Source of the DNA: Neoaquamicrobium microcysteis | GTDB lineage: Bacteria > Pseudomonadota > Alphaproteobacteria > Rhizobiales > Rhizobiaceae | Assembly: GCF_008180155.1 (NCBI RefSeq) | Contig: NZ_VSZS01000062.1 | Span: 62,001 to 126,000, forward strand | Length of the DNA: 64,000 nucleotides | Reading direction: 5' to 3' | In this document: positions 52,153 to 61,937 of the stretch, piece after piece | Numbering within the stretch: the first letter of the stretch is position 1 | Layout of the letters: each line of letters begins with the position of its first letter | The notes under the pieces: model-generated | Told to the model about the DNA's origin: nothing | Seen by the model: only the letters and a program-made list of their open reading frames with translations | The model's database searches: none | Made by a program: the position numbers and the translations under genes

Positions 52153-52986
52153 TTACCGCGCATTCTCGCGCAGCCACGCCTGCCATTGGGCCTCGCTGCC
52201 GTTGAAAACGTTGATGTCGGCGTCGCCCCTGATGCCGGGAACCTCGCCGGTTCCGGTGTACTGCCAGAACAGGAACCGCTCGTTGTTGTAGATCTTGTCG
52301 GGGTGGTTTGCGACGGAGCGCAGCCACCACTCGTAGCCCTTGAACTCGTGCAGCCGGTTGTCGTGGTAGAAATCGACCGAGGTGTAGATGATCGGGCGCT
52401 TGCCGTAGTGGCGCTCGATCATGTCGAGGAAGACGCGCATCTCGCTCTGCACCGTGGCGGCCGGCGGACGCAGGCGGCAGGTCGGCGAGAGATGGTTCCA
52501 TTCCATGTCGAGGACGTGAGGCAGGACGCCGGCCTCCTTCGGCACGTTGCGGATGAACCATTGCGCCTGCTCGCGTGCCGAGCGGCAGAAATAGAAGAAG
52601 TGGTAGGCGGAGCGGGGAATGCCGGCCGCCTTTGCGCCGCGCCAGTGCTCGTTGAAGAATTCGTCGAACATGTCGCCGCCTTCCGTCGCCTTGATGAAGA
52701 CGAAGGAGATGCCGGCAGCTTTCGCTTCCTGCCAGTTCACCGAACGCTGATATTTGGACACGTCCGTGCCGTGCACCGCGTAGGTCCATGGGGCACGGCC
52801 ATCCCAGGGATGGGGCTTGCGGTCGCCGAAGCGGGGATTGCGCACCGCGACGCGATGGGGAGACGCGGCGGACCGCGATGCCGCAGGGGAGGCGGACGCG
52901 CCTGGAGCGATGTCGCCGAAATCGTAGCTGACGCTGGTGCAGGCGGCGAGCAGCGCGGTCAATGCAAGGGCCGCAAGTCGCAGCAT
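52153..52986 (-). CDS. GH25-family lysozyme-like lipoprotein
   Basis: A 277-residue protein with lipobox LLAAC (Cys 16). The GH25 muramidase domain has HGTDVSKYQRSVNWQEAKAAGISFVFIKATEGG with catalytic Asp and Glu, HVLDMEWNH and FLFWQYTGTGEVPG. It would act on peptidoglycan from the outer or inner membrane anchor. A very strong purine-rich ribosome site precedes the ATG at 52986. It follows the same direction as the transglycosylase, 69 bases upstream of it. Confidence 0.9.
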   Translation of the reverse strand: MLRLAALALTALLAACTSVSYDFGDIAPGASASPAASRSAASPHRVAVRNPRFGDRKPHPWDGRAPWTYAVHGTDVSKYQRSVNWQEAKAAGISFVFIKATEGGDMFDEFFNEHWRGAKAAGIPRSAYHFFYFCRSAREQAQWFIRNVPKEAGVLPHVLDMEWNHLSPTCRLRPPAATVQSEMRVFLDMIERHYGKRPIIYTSVDFYHDNRLHEFKGYEWWLRSVANHPDKIYNNERFLFWQYTGTGEVPGIRGDADINVFNGSEAQWQAWLRENAR

Positions 52987-53198
52987 GTTCCCCCCAAGGT
53001 TTTTTCGCCGGCAGGCGTTCGAATCAACGGATTGCAGCCAGCAATAGTTGAACAGTGCTGCCCCGTCACCGCCCGGAATGGCCGCAGCGTCGGCACTTGC
53101 GCTGAAGGCATTGATTTTTCGGCCTCGGCTGCACAAGAGTTCACGGCAAAGTCATCGGGCGCCGATGGCGATTTGCGAAGCGGGAGCGGAGGGGCGAC

Positions 53199-54560
53199 GT
53201 GCGGCTGTTGGGGATATTGCTGAAAGCGCTGCTGGCGCTCGTGGTTGTGGTCGTGGCGGGCATTGCCGGCTGGCTCTATTTTTCACCGCCGGCGCTGATC
53301 CGCGTCGGCACGGCCTATTCGGCCAAGATCGTGTGTTCCAGCCACTTCGTTTCGGGCAGGCCGGCGGACGCCGTGCTGGCGCTGGACGTGCAGGCGCCGG
53401 GCCACTGGCTGCTGAAATACATCTCCGTGGACGTCAACCAGGGCGAGGGCAGCGTTTCGGCAAGGCTGCTGGGCGCGTTCGGCGAGAGCCGCGCGATCTA
53501 TCGCGAGGGTGCGGGATGCAGCAGCGTGCCGGCGGGCGCGGAAGCCTCCGCGGTGCCGGCATTCGCCACGCCGCGGCAGAACGACGCCAACGCACTGTGG
53601 CCGGTGGGCGATGGCGTGCAGCCCTCGCAGGACCCGGCACTGGCGGCAATACTGGACGACAGCGCGCTGACGGGCGACGGGATGCGCGCCGTGGTGGTGG
53701 TGCAGAACGGCCGCATCGTCGGCGAACGCTACGGTGACGGGTTCTCGGCCGGGACGCCTCTGCTGGGCTGGTCGATGACCAAGACGGTCACCGCCGCGAT
53801 CATCGGTACGCTGGTGGAGGAGGGCAGGCTCTCGCTCGAGCAGGACGGGCTTTTCGAGGAATGGACCGTCGATGAGCGGGCGGAGATCACGCTTGCCGAC
53901 CTGATGGCGATGTCGAGCGGGCTGGAGTTCAACGAGGACTACGGCGATGTGACCGACGTGACGCGGATGCTCTATCTGCAGGCGGACATGGCGACCTTTG
54001 CCGCCGACAAGCCGCTGGCCGGCGCGCGGGGCGAGGTGTTCAACTATTCGAGCGGCACGTCGGTGCTGCTTTCGCGCATATGGCAGAATGCGTTCGACAA
54101 TGCGGAGGCTGCCTATGCCTATCCGCGCGAGGCGATCTTCGGCCCGCTGGGCATGAGCAGCGCGGTGCTGGAGCCCGACGCCAGCGGCACGTTCGTAGGC
54201 TCGTCCTATCTCTACGCCACTGCACGCGACTGGGCACGCTTCGGCCAGATGCTGCTGGACGGCGGGGCATGGCAGGGCCGGCAGGTTCTGCCGGAAGGTT
54301 TTGCCGAATGGATGCGGGAGGAAGCACCTGCTTCCGAAGGCCAATACGGGCGCGGGCAGCTATGGCTGGCAGGGCCGGGCGGGCTGGAAGAAAACGGCAC
54401 GTTGCCCGCCGACACGTTCTGGCTGCGCGGACATGACGGCCAGACGATCGCGGTCGTGCCTTCCAGCAATCTGGTTGTGGTCAGGCTGGGGCTGACGCCG
54501 TCGCGGCTCGCCTATCGCCCGCAGCGGATGGTCGAGGCGCTGGTGGGGCATTTCGAGTAG
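53199..54560 (+). CDS. Serine hydrolase, beta-lactamase class C/penicillin-binding family
   Basis: A 453-residue protein with one N-terminal membrane anchor (LLGILLKALLALVVVVVAGIAGWLY). The hydrolase domain has nucleophile Ser 192 in the SxxK motif SMTK, a YSSGTS motif and HDGQ in place of the third KTG-like box. Such proteins are often amide or ester hydrolases rather than true beta-lactamases. GTG start with GGAGGGG upstream. Confidence 0.86.
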   Translation: MRLLGILLKALLALVVVVVAGIAGWLYFSPPALIRVGTAYSAKIVCSSHFVSGRPADAVLALDVQAPGHWLLKYISVDVNQGEGSVSARLLGAFGESRAIYREGAGCSSVPAGAEASAVPAFATPRQNDANALWPVGDGVQPSQDPALAAILDDSALTGDGMRAVVVVQNGRIVGERYGDGFSAGTPLLGWSMTKTVTAAIIGTLVEEGRLSLEQDGLFEEWTVDERAEITLADLMAMSSGLEFNEDYGDVTDVTRMLYLQADMATFAADKPLAGARGEVFNYSSGTSVLLSRIWQNAFDNAEAAYAYPREAIFGPLGMSSAVLEPDASGTFVGSSYLYATARDWARFGQMLLDGGAWQGRQVLPEGFAEWMREEAPASEGQYGRGQLWLAGPGGLEENGTLPADTFWLRGHDGQTIAVVPSSNLVVVRLGLTPSRLAYRPQRMVEALVGHFE

Positions 54561-54610
54561 GCGATTGAGGGACGCGCCAAGGCGCGCCCTTCACACCGTC
54601 TTTCGGCCTA

Positions 54611-57600
54611 TCAGGCCTTGCCGAAACCGCCGGCCGTCGGCGTAGTCAGGATCACCGCCTCGCCGGCCTCCAGCGTGGTCTGGTCGCAGGCCTTGAGCGT
54701 TTCCACCTCGCCCCCGAGCCTGCGCACCTTGGTTGCGCCGACCGCGCCGTCGCCGCCGCCATCGACGCCACGTGGCGGCGCGCCGCGGTGCGACGACAGT
54801 ATCGCGCATTCCATGCCTTCGAGGAAACGAATGGTGCGGCTGGTGCCGTCGCCGGCACTCCATTTGCCCTTGCCGCCCGAACCCTCGCGAATGTGGAAGT
54901 CCTCCAGCAGCACCGGGAAGCGCAGCTCGAGAATCTCCGGGTCCGTCAGGCGCGAGTTGGTCATGTGTACGTGGACGCCAGACGTACCGGCAAAGCCGCG
55001 CCCGTCATTCATGCGCCCGGCAGGAGAGCCCGAGCAGATCGTCTCGTAATACTGGTAGGTCTCGTTGCCGAAGGTGAGGTTGTTCATGGTGCCCTGCGAA
55101 TTGGCGAGCGCGCCCATGGCCCCGAAGATCGCGTTGGTGACGTGCTGCGAGGTCTCCACATTGCCGGCGACCACGGCGGCCGGGTAGGAGGGCCGCAGCA
55201 TGCAGCCTTCGGGGATGACGATGTTGATTGGCCGCAGGCAGCCGGCGTTCATCGGGATGTTGTTCTCGACCATCACGCGGAAGGCATAGAGCACGGCGGC
55301 GCGGGCGACCGGCTCAGGGGCGTTGAAGTTGTTCTTCATCACCGGCGAGGTGCCGGTGAAATCGACCGTTGCCTCGCGCCTGTCGCGGTCGACGGTGATT
55401 TTCACCTTGATGGTCTGGCCGGTGTCGGTCGGGTATTCGTATTCGCTGCTGTCGGGCAGGCGCTCCAGCACGCGGCGCACGCTTTCGGCGGCGTTGTCCT
55501 GCACGTGGCCCATATAGGCCTCGACCGTCTCCAGCCCGAAATGCGTGACCATCTTGCGCAATTCGGCCACGCCCTTCTCGTTGGCGGCGATCTGAGCCTT
55601 GAGGTCGGCGACGTTCTGATGCGGGTTGCGGGCCGGATAGGGGTGGTCGGTCAGAAGGTGGTGCAGTTCCTTCTCACGGAAGCGGCCGCGCTCGACCAGC
55701 CTGAAATTGTCGAACAGAACGCCTTCCTCGTCGACCGTGGTGGCAAGCGGGGTCATCGAGCCGGGCGCGGTGCCGCCGACATCGGCATGGTGGCCGCGAG
55801 AGGCCGCATAGAAGAGGATTTCCTTGCCGGCGTCGTCGAACACCGGCGTCACCACGGTGATGTCGGGCAGGTGAGTGCCGCCATTGTAAGGCGCGTTGAG
55901 CGCGAACACGTCGCCGGGATGGATGTCGCCTTCGTTGAGCCGGATGATGGTCTCCACCGAGCGGTCCATCGAGCCCAGATGTACCGGCATGTGCGGAGCG
56001 TTGGCCACCAGCGCGCCGGTGCGGTCGAAAACGGCGCAGGAGAAGTCCAGCCGCTCCTTGATGTTGACCGAATAGGCGGTGTTCTGGAGCGTCACGCCCA
56101 TTTGCTCGGCGATCGACATGAAAAGGTTGTTGAAAACCTCCAGCATGACCGGATCGGCGGCGGTGCCGAGCGCGGCGAGGCGCTTCTTCTTTTCGACGCG
56201 GCGCAGAAGGACGTGGTTCTTCGCGGTGATCTGAGCCTGCCAGCCGGGCTCGATGACGATGGTCTGGTGGCTCTCGATGAGCAGAGCGGGGCCGGCGATG
56301 CGGTGGCCGGGTGCCAGGTTCTCGCGGCGGTGGATGGCGGTTTCGTGCCACTCTCCCTCGAAGAACACGCGGCGCGTTTCGGTCACGCGCGCGTCTGCTT
56401 CCTGAGTTGCGGCGTCGGTTTCGTCACGGCCGGAACTGCGGGTGTCGACGCCCTCGAGGCTGATCGATTCCACCACGATGGGCTTGTCGTCGTAGACGAA
56501 GCCGAACTGCGCCTTGTGCGCGGCCTCGAAACCCTTGCGGGCCTCGTCGATGCCGGCGTCGAAATTGACGGGAAGGGCGGTGTCGGTGCCGTCGTAGCGG
56601 ATCTGGAGCATGGGCTTCCAGCCGATGCGATCCTCGGGCACGCCCTGCCGGACGAGTTCGCCGGCAACCGCGCCGCGCAGGGTGGCGATGGCGGTTTCGA
56701 TGTCGCCCAGCGCGGACTGTGCAAGAGGGACGAGCAGCGCCTGCTGGCGCGATGCAAAGATGGCCGAAAGCCCGATGCCGTAGGCCGAAAGCAGGCCGGA
56801 GAAGGGATGGATCAGCACCGCTTCCATGCCCAGCGCGTCGGCCACCAGACAGGCGTGCTGGCCACCGGCGCCACCAAAGCAGTTGAGCAGATATTCGGTG
56901 ACGTCGTAGCCGCGCTGGACCGATATCTTCTTGATCGCGTTGGCCATGTTTTCCACCGCGATGGTGATGAAGCCTTCGGCCACGGCTTCCGGCGCGCGTC
57001 CGTCGCCGATCTCTCCGGCCATGGCCGCGAACCTGTCGCGCACAACCTCGGTGTCCAGATGCTGGTCCTGCCTGGGACCGAAGATGGCGGGGAAGAAGTC
57101 GGGCTGCAGCTTGCCCAGCATGACGTTGGCGTCTGTGACGGCGAGCGGGCCGCCGCGGCGATAGCAGGCGGGACCGGGGTTGGCGCCGGCCGAATCCGGG
57201 CCTGCCTGAAAGCGCCCGGCCTCGTAGTGGAGGACCGAACCGCCGCCGGCCGCGACCGTGTGGATGCGCATCATCGGCGCGCGGACGCGAACGCCGGCGA
57301 CTTCGGTGTCGAAGGCACGCTCGTATTCGCCGTCATAATGGGCAACGTCGGTCGACGTGCCGCCCATGTCGAAGCCGATGACCTTGTCGAAGCCCGCTAG
57401 CCGCGCCGTTTCGACCATGCCGACTACGCCGCCGGCAGGACCGGACAGAAGCGCGTCCTTGCCTTGGAACATGTCGGCCGCGGTGAGCCCGCCGGATGAC
57501 ATCATGAACATCAATCTCGGGCTCGCGGCCGAGCGCTCGCTTCGCTCGCTGGCCTCCGCCGGGGCGGCCTGCCCGGCCGACGCCGGGTCGGGCTTGCGGC

Positions 57601-58312
57601 CTTCGACCGATCGGTCTGCGCCAAGCTCGCCTGCAACCTGGGCGACGTAGCGCGACAGGATGGGCGAGAGGTAGGCGTCGACGACGGTGGTGTCGCCGCG
57701 GCCCACCAGCTTGATCAGCGGGGAAGCGCGGTTGGAGACCGATATCTGCGAGAAACCGGATTCTTCGCAGAGGCTTGCGGCCATTTCCTCATGCTGCGGA
57801 TATTTCCATGCGTGCATGAAGACGATGGCGACTGCGTCGATGCCGTCTGCCTTCGCCTGTGCCACCGCATCGCGAACCGTGGCGGGGTCGAAGGCGGCCT
57901 CGACCGTGCCGTCGGCGCGCACGCGCTCGTCTACCTCGATGACGCGCTCGTAAAGCTGTTCGGGAAGGATGATTTCCTTGGCGAAGATGTCTGGGCGAGC
58001 CTGATAGGCGATACGCAGGGCATCGCGAAAGCCCTTGGTGATGAGCAGGAGGACGCGATCGCCCTTGCGCTCCAGCAGCGCATTGGTGGCTACCGTGGTG
58101 CCCATCTTGATCTCGCCGATGCTGCCAGCCGGAATCGGCGCGTCAGCGGAGACCTGCAGGAGGCGGCGAATGCCGGCAATCGCAGCGTCGCGATAGGCTT
58201 CCGGGTTTTCCGACAGCAGCTTCAGCGGGTGCAGCCCACCCTGCGGATCGCGCCCGATGACGTCGGTGAACGTGCCGCCGCGATCTATCCAGAAATCCCA
58301 ATTGCCGGTCAT
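54611..58312 (-). CDS. Fused hydantoinase/5-oxoprolinase (HyuA-HyuB)
   Basis: A 1233-residue ATP-dependent amidohydrolase. Residues 1-700 are the HyuA half: [14 protein letters not shown] at the N-terminus, [31 protein letters not shown] and the ASKHA-type ATP sites; residues 715-1233 are the HyuB half with [20 protein letters not shown] and GLRP-like glycine-rich elements. Single-chain forms act as 5-oxoprolinase or hydantoinase. About 27 extra residues near 236-262 are encoded by short GC palindromes. The gene is divergent from a TRAP importer likely supplying its substrate. Confidence 0.93.
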   Translation of the reverse strand: MTGNWDFWIDRGGTFTDVIGRDPQGGLHPLKLLSENPEAYRDAAIAGIRRLLQVSADAPIPAGSIGEIKMGTTVATNALLERKGDRVLLLITKGFRDALRIAYQARPDIFAKEIILPEQLYERVIEVDERVRADGTVEAAFDPATVRDAVAQAKADGIDAVAIVFMHAWKYPQHEEMAASLCEESGFSQISVSNRASPLIKLVGRGDTTVVDAYLSPILSRYVAQVAGELGADRSVEGRKPDPASAGQAAPAEASERSERSAASPRLMFMMSSGGLTAADMFQGKDALLSGPAGGVVGMVETARLAGFDKVIGFDMGGTSTDVAHYDGEYERAFDTEVAGVRVRAPMMRIHTVAAGGGSVLHYEAGRFQAGPDSAGANPGPACYRRGGPLAVTDANVMLGKLQPDFFPAIFGPRQDQHLDTEVVRDRFAAMAGEIGDGRAPEAVAEGFITIAVENMANAIKKISVQRGYDVTEYLLNCFGGAGGQHACLVADALGMEAVLIHPFSGLLSAYGIGLSAIFASRQQALLVPLAQSALGDIETAIATLRGAVAGELVRQGVPEDRIGWKPMLQIRYDGTDTALPVNFDAGIDEARKGFEAAHKAQFGFVYDDKPIVVESISLEGVDTRSSGRDETDAATQEADARVTETRRVFFEGEWHETAIHRRENLAPGHRIAGPALLIESHQTIVIEPGWQAQITAKNHVLLRRVEKKKRLAALGTAADPVMLEVFNNLFMSIAEQMGVTLQNTAYSVNIKERLDFSCAVFDRTGALVANAPHMPVHLGSMDRSVETIIRLNEGDIHPGDVFALNAPYNGGTHLPDITVVTPVFDDAGKEILFYAASRGHHADVGGTAPGSMTPLATTVDEEGVLFDNFRLVERGRFREKELHHLLTDHPYPARNPHQNVADLKAQIAANEKGVAELRKMVTHFGLETVEAYMGHVQDNAAESVRRVLERLPDSSEYEYPTDTGQTIKVKITVDRDRREATVDFTGTSPVMKNNFNAPEPVARAAVLYAFRVMVENNIPMNAGCLRPINIVIPEGCMLRPSYPAAVVAGNVETSQHVTNAIFGAMGALANSQGTMNNLTFGNETYQYYETICSGSPAGRMNDGRGFAGTSGVHVHMTNSRLTDPEILELRFPVLLEDFHIREGSGGKGKWSAGDGTSRTIRFLEGMECAILSSHRGAPPRGVDGGGDGAVGATKVRRLGGEVETLKACDQTTLEAGEAVILTTPTAGGFGKA
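57527..57605. repeat. GC palindromic in-frame insert within the hydantoinase gene
   Basis: CCCGGC-CGAC-GCCGGG at 57572-57587 and a nested GAGCG/CGCTC pattern at 57531-57546 lie in a stretch that codes a low-complexity segment (ending ASERSERSA) between DRSVEGR and the conserved [10 protein letters not shown] motif. Its composition differs from its flanks and suggests a small repeat insertion that kept the frame. Boundaries are approximate. Confidence 0.5.
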
Positions 58313-58354
58313 GGAACCATCTCCCTCTCGCGGGGGGCAGCGGCCATCCGATGC

Positions 58355-58404
58355 CCCAACGTCAAAAGTTATTGACGATTTCTCGATAAACTGTCAACGT
58401 TGGG
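58355..58404. promoter_or_regulatory. Nested inverted repeats between hydantoinase and TRAP operons
   Basis: Outer arms CCCAACGT (58355-58362) and ACGTTGGG (58397-58404) are perfect. Inside are CGTCAA/TTGACG (58360-58377) and TTGAC/GTCAA (58372-58397). On the minus strand TTGACA is a perfect -35 for the hydantoinase gene. The site probably binds the regulator that controls both directions; the winged-helix gene at 61406 is a candidate. Confidence 0.6.
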
Positions 58405-58481
58405 TTCTGCCGGAGTTCAAACGGCATGCTCCGGACACAGAAGTCGAAGCATCACGTCATAACGACGAAAAGGGGAACGAC

Positions 58482-59462
58482 ATGAAATACACGATGCCAT
58501 TTGCTGCGGGCGTGCTCGCAACGGGACTTTTCGCGACGGGCGCAGCGTTTGCCCAGACCTCCTGGGACATGCCGACGCCATATCCGGACGGCAATTTCCA
58601 CACCCGCAACATCCTGCAGTTTGCCGAGGAAGTCGGCGAGAAGACGGGCGGTGAGCTGACAATCACGGTCCACGCCAACCAGTCGCTGATCAAGCACCCC
58701 GACATCAAGACCTCCGTGCGCGACGGCGTGGTGCCGGCAGGCGAGCTGCTTGTTTCGCGCCTCGAGAACGAGAGCCCGATCTTCGGCGTCGATTCCGTGC
58801 CGTTCCTGGCATCCAGCTACGAACTGTCGAGGAAGCTCTACGACGCCCAGCGCCCCTATCTTGAGAAACTGCTGGAAGAGCAGGGGCTGCAGCTGCTGTT
58901 CTCGGTCGCCTGGCCTCCCCAGGGCATCTACGCCAAGAAGGAAGTGACCTCGCTTTCCGAGATGGAAGGCATGAAGTTCCGCGCCTACAACCTCGGCACC
59001 GAGCGCGTGGCGGAGCTGGCCGGCATGGTGCCGACGCAGATCGAGGCTTCCGACATTCCGACCGCGTTCGCCACCGGCCGCGTCGAGGCGATGATCACCT
59101 CGCCGTCTACGGGCGTCGATTCCAAGGTGTGGGACTTCCTGACCCATTACCACGACACGCAGGCCTGGCTGCCGCGCAACATGGTGATCGTCAACAAGGC
59201 GGCGTTCGACGCGCTGGGCGACGACGTGAAGGCGGCGGTGCTGGAAGCTGCGGCCGAGGCGGAAACCCGGGGCTGGGAGATGTCGCAGGTCGAGACGGCC
59301 GAAAAGACCCAGGCGCTGACCGACAACGGGGTGACGGTCGTGGCGCCCTCGGAAGAGCTGAAGGCCGGCTTCGCGGAAATCGGCGCCAAGATCGCCGACG
59401 AGTGGAAGGCGAGCGCAGGCGCCGACGGCGAGGCCCTGCTCCAGACCTACGGCGGCAACTGA
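58482..59462 (+). CDS. TRAP transporter substrate-binding protein, DctP family
   Basis: A 326-residue periplasmic binding protein; the signal peptide ends in GAAFA. The DctP fold is shown by WDMPTPYPDGNFHTRNILQFAEEV, GMKFRAYNLGTERVAELAG with the conserved carboxylate-binding Arg and AFATGRVEAMITSPSTG. AGGGGAACGAC precedes the ATG. First gene of the TRAP operon; the substrate should be a carboxylate such as 5-oxoproline or a hydantoin derivative, given the divergent hydantoinase. Confidence 0.93.
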   Translation: MKYTMPFAAGVLATGLFATGAAFAQTSWDMPTPYPDGNFHTRNILQFAEEVGEKTGGELTITVHANQSLIKHPDIKTSVRDGVVPAGELLVSRLENESPIFGVDSVPFLASSYELSRKLYDAQRPYLEKLLEEQGLQLLFSVAWPPQGIYAKKEVTSLSEMEGMKFRAYNLGTERVAELAGMVPTQIEASDIPTAFATGRVEAMITSPSTGVDSKVWDFLTHYHDTQAWLPRNMVIVNKAAFDALGDDVKAAVLEAAAEAETRGWEMSQVETAEKTQALTDNGVTVVAPSEELKAGFAEIGAKIADEWKASAGADGEALLQTYGGN

Positions 59463-59540
59463 GCCGACCGCATGTGACGGCGGACCGGGCGGCGCAGGCC
59501 GTCCGGCCCCTGCTTCAACGCTCTTTGAAGGGACGGTCCC

Positions 59541-60071
59541 ATGCGGCGTTTTCTCGACGCGCTCTATCGCTATGCCGGTTGGGCGGCGGCGATCTCGATC
59601 TTCATGATCTTCGCCCTGGTCGGGCTGCAAGTCTCGGCGCGGCTGCTCGATGCCGGACTGCGGCTGGCGGGCCAGCGACCGTTGGGTCTCATCATCCCCT
59701 CCATAGCGGAAATCTGCGGCTTCCTACTTGCAACCGCGAGCTTTCTGGCGCTGGCCTATACGCTGACGACCGGCGGCCACATCCGCGTGAGCCTGCTGCT
59801 TCACCGCGTGGGTCCGCGCGTGCGCCACGTCTTCGAGGTGGTGGTGGGGCTCTGCGCCATCGCGCTCTCGCTTTATATGACGGTCGCAATGGCACGGCTG
59901 ACACTGCGCAGCTGGAACTTCAACGACGTTTCCTACGGCTTCATCCCGGTGCCGCTGGCGTTGCCGCAAGGCGCGATGACCCTCGGCCTCGCGATCCTGA
60001 CGATCGCGCTGGTGGATGTGACCCTTCGCGCCTGGCTGCACAGGAAATACGTACAGAGCTCGGAGGCCTGA
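59541..60071 (+). CDS. TRAP transporter small membrane subunit, DctQ family
   Basis: A 176-residue protein with four hydrophobic segments, beginning MRRFLDALYRYAGWAAAISIFMIFALVG. The loop TLTTGGHIRVSLLLHRVGPRVRHVFE with the GGHIRV motif is diagnostic for DctQ. It joins the binding protein and the large subunit in sodium-driven uptake. It ends three bases before dctM. Confidence 0.92.
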   Translation: MRRFLDALYRYAGWAAAISIFMIFALVGLQVSARLLDAGLRLAGQRPLGLIIPSIAEICGFLLATASFLALAYTLTTGGHIRVSLLLHRVGPRVRHVFEVVVGLCAIALSLYMTVAMARLTLRSWNFNDVSYGFIPVPLALPQGAMTLGLAILTIALVDVTLRAWLHRKYVQSSEA

Positions 60072-60074
60072 ACC

Positions 60075-61379
60075 ATGGGTATCTTCGAACTCTCGATACT
60101 TCTCATCATCGTGATGTTGGTGGCGCTGGCGACGGGCCTTTGGATCGCGTTCTCGCTCTCGGCGGTCGCGCTCGTTGCGCTGGCGTCCAAGCCTGCGCTG
60201 CCTGCCGCACAAGTCATGGCGACATCCTTCTGGAGCGCGTCGATCTCGTGGGACCTGACCGCGCTGCCGATGTTCATCTGGATGGGCGAAATCCTGTTCA
60301 GGTCGCGGCTCTCGGAGAACATGTTCACCGGCATCTCGCCCTTCGTGCGGCGAATCCCGGGCCGGCTGGCGCATGTGAACGTGCTGGGATGCACGGTTTT
60401 CGCCGCCGTTTCGGGCTCGTCTGCCGCCACGACGGCGACCATCGGCAAAATCTCGCTGCCGGAACTCCAGAAGCGCGGCTATGACGACCGGCTTGCCATC
60501 GGCAGCCTCGCGGGCTCCGGCACGCTGGGGTTGCTCATCCCGCCGTCGATCATCCTGATCGTCTATGGCGCGGCGGTGGAGGAATCGATCGCGCGCCTGT
60601 TCGTGGCCGGCGTCATTCCGGGCCTCATGCTGGGTGCGCTCTTCATGGGCTACGTCGCGGTGTGGGCGCTGCTGAACCCCGACAAGATGCCGCCGCGCGA
60701 GGCGCGGGTGCCGTGGAGGCAGAAGCTTCAGGCAATCCGCGAACTGCTGCCTGTCGTGGTGCTCATCGCGGGCGTCATCGGCTCGATCTATGGCGGGCTT
60801 GCCTCGCCGACCGAGGCTGCCGTGGTCGGTGTTGCACTGAGCCTCGTGCTGGCACGGATGCAGGGCGCGCTGGACTGGCTGCGCTTCAAGGAGGGGCTGC
60901 TGGCCGCGACCGTCACTTCATGCATGATCGCGTTCATCCTCGCGGGGGCGGCGGTTCTGACGACGGCCATGGGGTTCACCGGCCTGCCGCGCCAGCTGGC
61001 GACGTGGATCGGCGAGCTCGGCCTGTCGCCGATGATGCTGCTGGCCGCGCTGACGCTGCTGTTCATCATCCTCGGCTGCTTCCTCGACGGCATCTCCATG
61101 ATCGTGCTTACCACGGCGGTCATCATGCCGCTGGTGGTCGCGGCGGGCTTCGACCTCGTCTGGTTTGGCATCTATCTCGTCGTGGTCGTCGAAATGGCGC
61201 AGATCACGCCACCTGTGGGCTTCAACCTGTTCGTGATCCAGGGGCTGACGGGGAGGGATCTTTTCGCCATCGCGCGGGCGGCCCTGCCGTTCTTCTTCCT
61301 GTTGCTGCTTATGGTGGTGCTTCTCGCGCTGTTTCCCGATATCGCATTGTGGCTGCCGCGCACGATGTTCTCAGCGTAA
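60075..61379 (+). CDS. TRAP transporter large membrane subunit, DctM family
   Basis: A 434-residue sodium-coupled channel subunit with about twelve membrane helices. GSSAATTATIGKISLPEL with the conserved SGSSAAT core, GSLAGSGTLGLLIPPSIILIVYG and ASPTEAAVVGV are typical. It lies three bases after dctQ. The end of the gene is followed by the winged-helix regulator in the same direction after 26 bases. Confidence 0.94.
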   Translation: MGIFELSILLIIVMLVALATGLWIAFSLSAVALVALASKPALPAAQVMATSFWSASISWDLTALPMFIWMGEILFRSRLSENMFTGISPFVRRIPGRLAHVNVLGCTVFAAVSGSSAATTATIGKISLPELQKRGYDDRLAIGSLAGSGTLGLLIPPSIILIVYGAAVEESIARLFVAGVIPGLMLGALFMGYVAVWALLNPDKMPPREARVPWRQKLQAIRELLPVVVLIAGVIGSIYGGLASPTEAAVVGVALSLVLARMQGALDWLRFKEGLLAATVTSCMIAFILAGAAVLTTAMGFTGLPRQLATWIGELGLSPMMLLAALTLLFIILGCFLDGISMIVLTTAVIMPLVVAAGFDLVWFGIYLVVVVEMAQITPPVGFNLFVIQGLTGRDLFAIARAALPFFFLLLLMVVLLALFPDIALWLPRTMFSA

Positions 61380-61405
61380 GGCAAGCCAAGGGAGGAGGGC
61401 AGCTT

Positions 61406-61924
61406 ATGTCGGAAAAACCGGAATTCGGTCCCATCGTCTCGTCGGCCCATCTGGCCGACGGAGCACTGCCCGCACTCTCGGAACTGGAGTTCGGGATGAC
61501 GCTGGCCGGCAACGCCTTCGAGCGTTGGATGGTAAGGTGCATGACGGCAGCTGGCGAGGCGGGGCTGACGCCCATCGACGTGCAGGTTCTGCACTCGTCC
61601 AATCATCGCGGGCGGCCCAAGCGGCTTTCCGACCTGTGCATCATGCTGGGCATAGAAGACACGCACATCGTCATCTACGCCATCAAGAAGCTGGAAAAGC
61701 GCGGGCTGGTGAAAAGCACGCGCGCGGGCAAGGAGAAGCTCGTGGGGGCGACGCCGAAGGGTGTCGAGACCTGCATACGCTATCGCGCGGTGCGCGAGGC
61801 GCTGCTGGTCGAGTCGGTCAAGGGCCTGGGGCTCGACCCAAAGGCGATCTCCACCGTGGCGGCCACGCTCAGGGCGCTTTCGGGCCATTACGACCAGGCG
61901 GCGCGCACCGCAGCCTCGCTGTGA
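61406..61924 (+). CDS. MarR-like winged-helix regulator
   Basis: A 172-residue protein with a winged helix in the centre (LTPIDVQVLHSSNHRGRPKRLSDLCIMLGIEDTHIVIYAIKKLEKRGLVKSTRAG). GGAGG is eight bases before the ATG. It resembles the MarR-type proteins (winged helix DNA-binding domain family) coded at the end of transporter operons. It probably senses the imported compound and controls the hydantoinase/TRAP divergent promoter. Confidence 0.85.
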   Translation: MSEKPEFGPIVSSAHLADGALPALSELEFGMTLAGNAFERWMVRCMTAAGEAGLTPIDVQVLHSSNHRGRPKRLSDLCIMLGIEDTHIVIYAIKKLEKRGLVKSTRAGKEKLVGATPKGVETCIRYRAVREALLVESVKGLGLDPKAISTVAATLRALSGHYDQAARTAASL

Positions 61925-61937
61925 GCGCGTAACTCCC

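Noticed and set aside
54788-57400. 870-residue plus-strand open frame opposite the hydantoinase gene
   Set aside because: It is a GC-rich antisense shadow: it has no recognisable domain, is rich in Arg/His/Gly, and the minus-strand frame holds all hydantoinase motifs.
57531-57605. CRISPR or tandem repeat in the hydantoinase gene
   Set aside because: Only short palindromes; no regular repeat-spacer pattern here or anywhere in the window.
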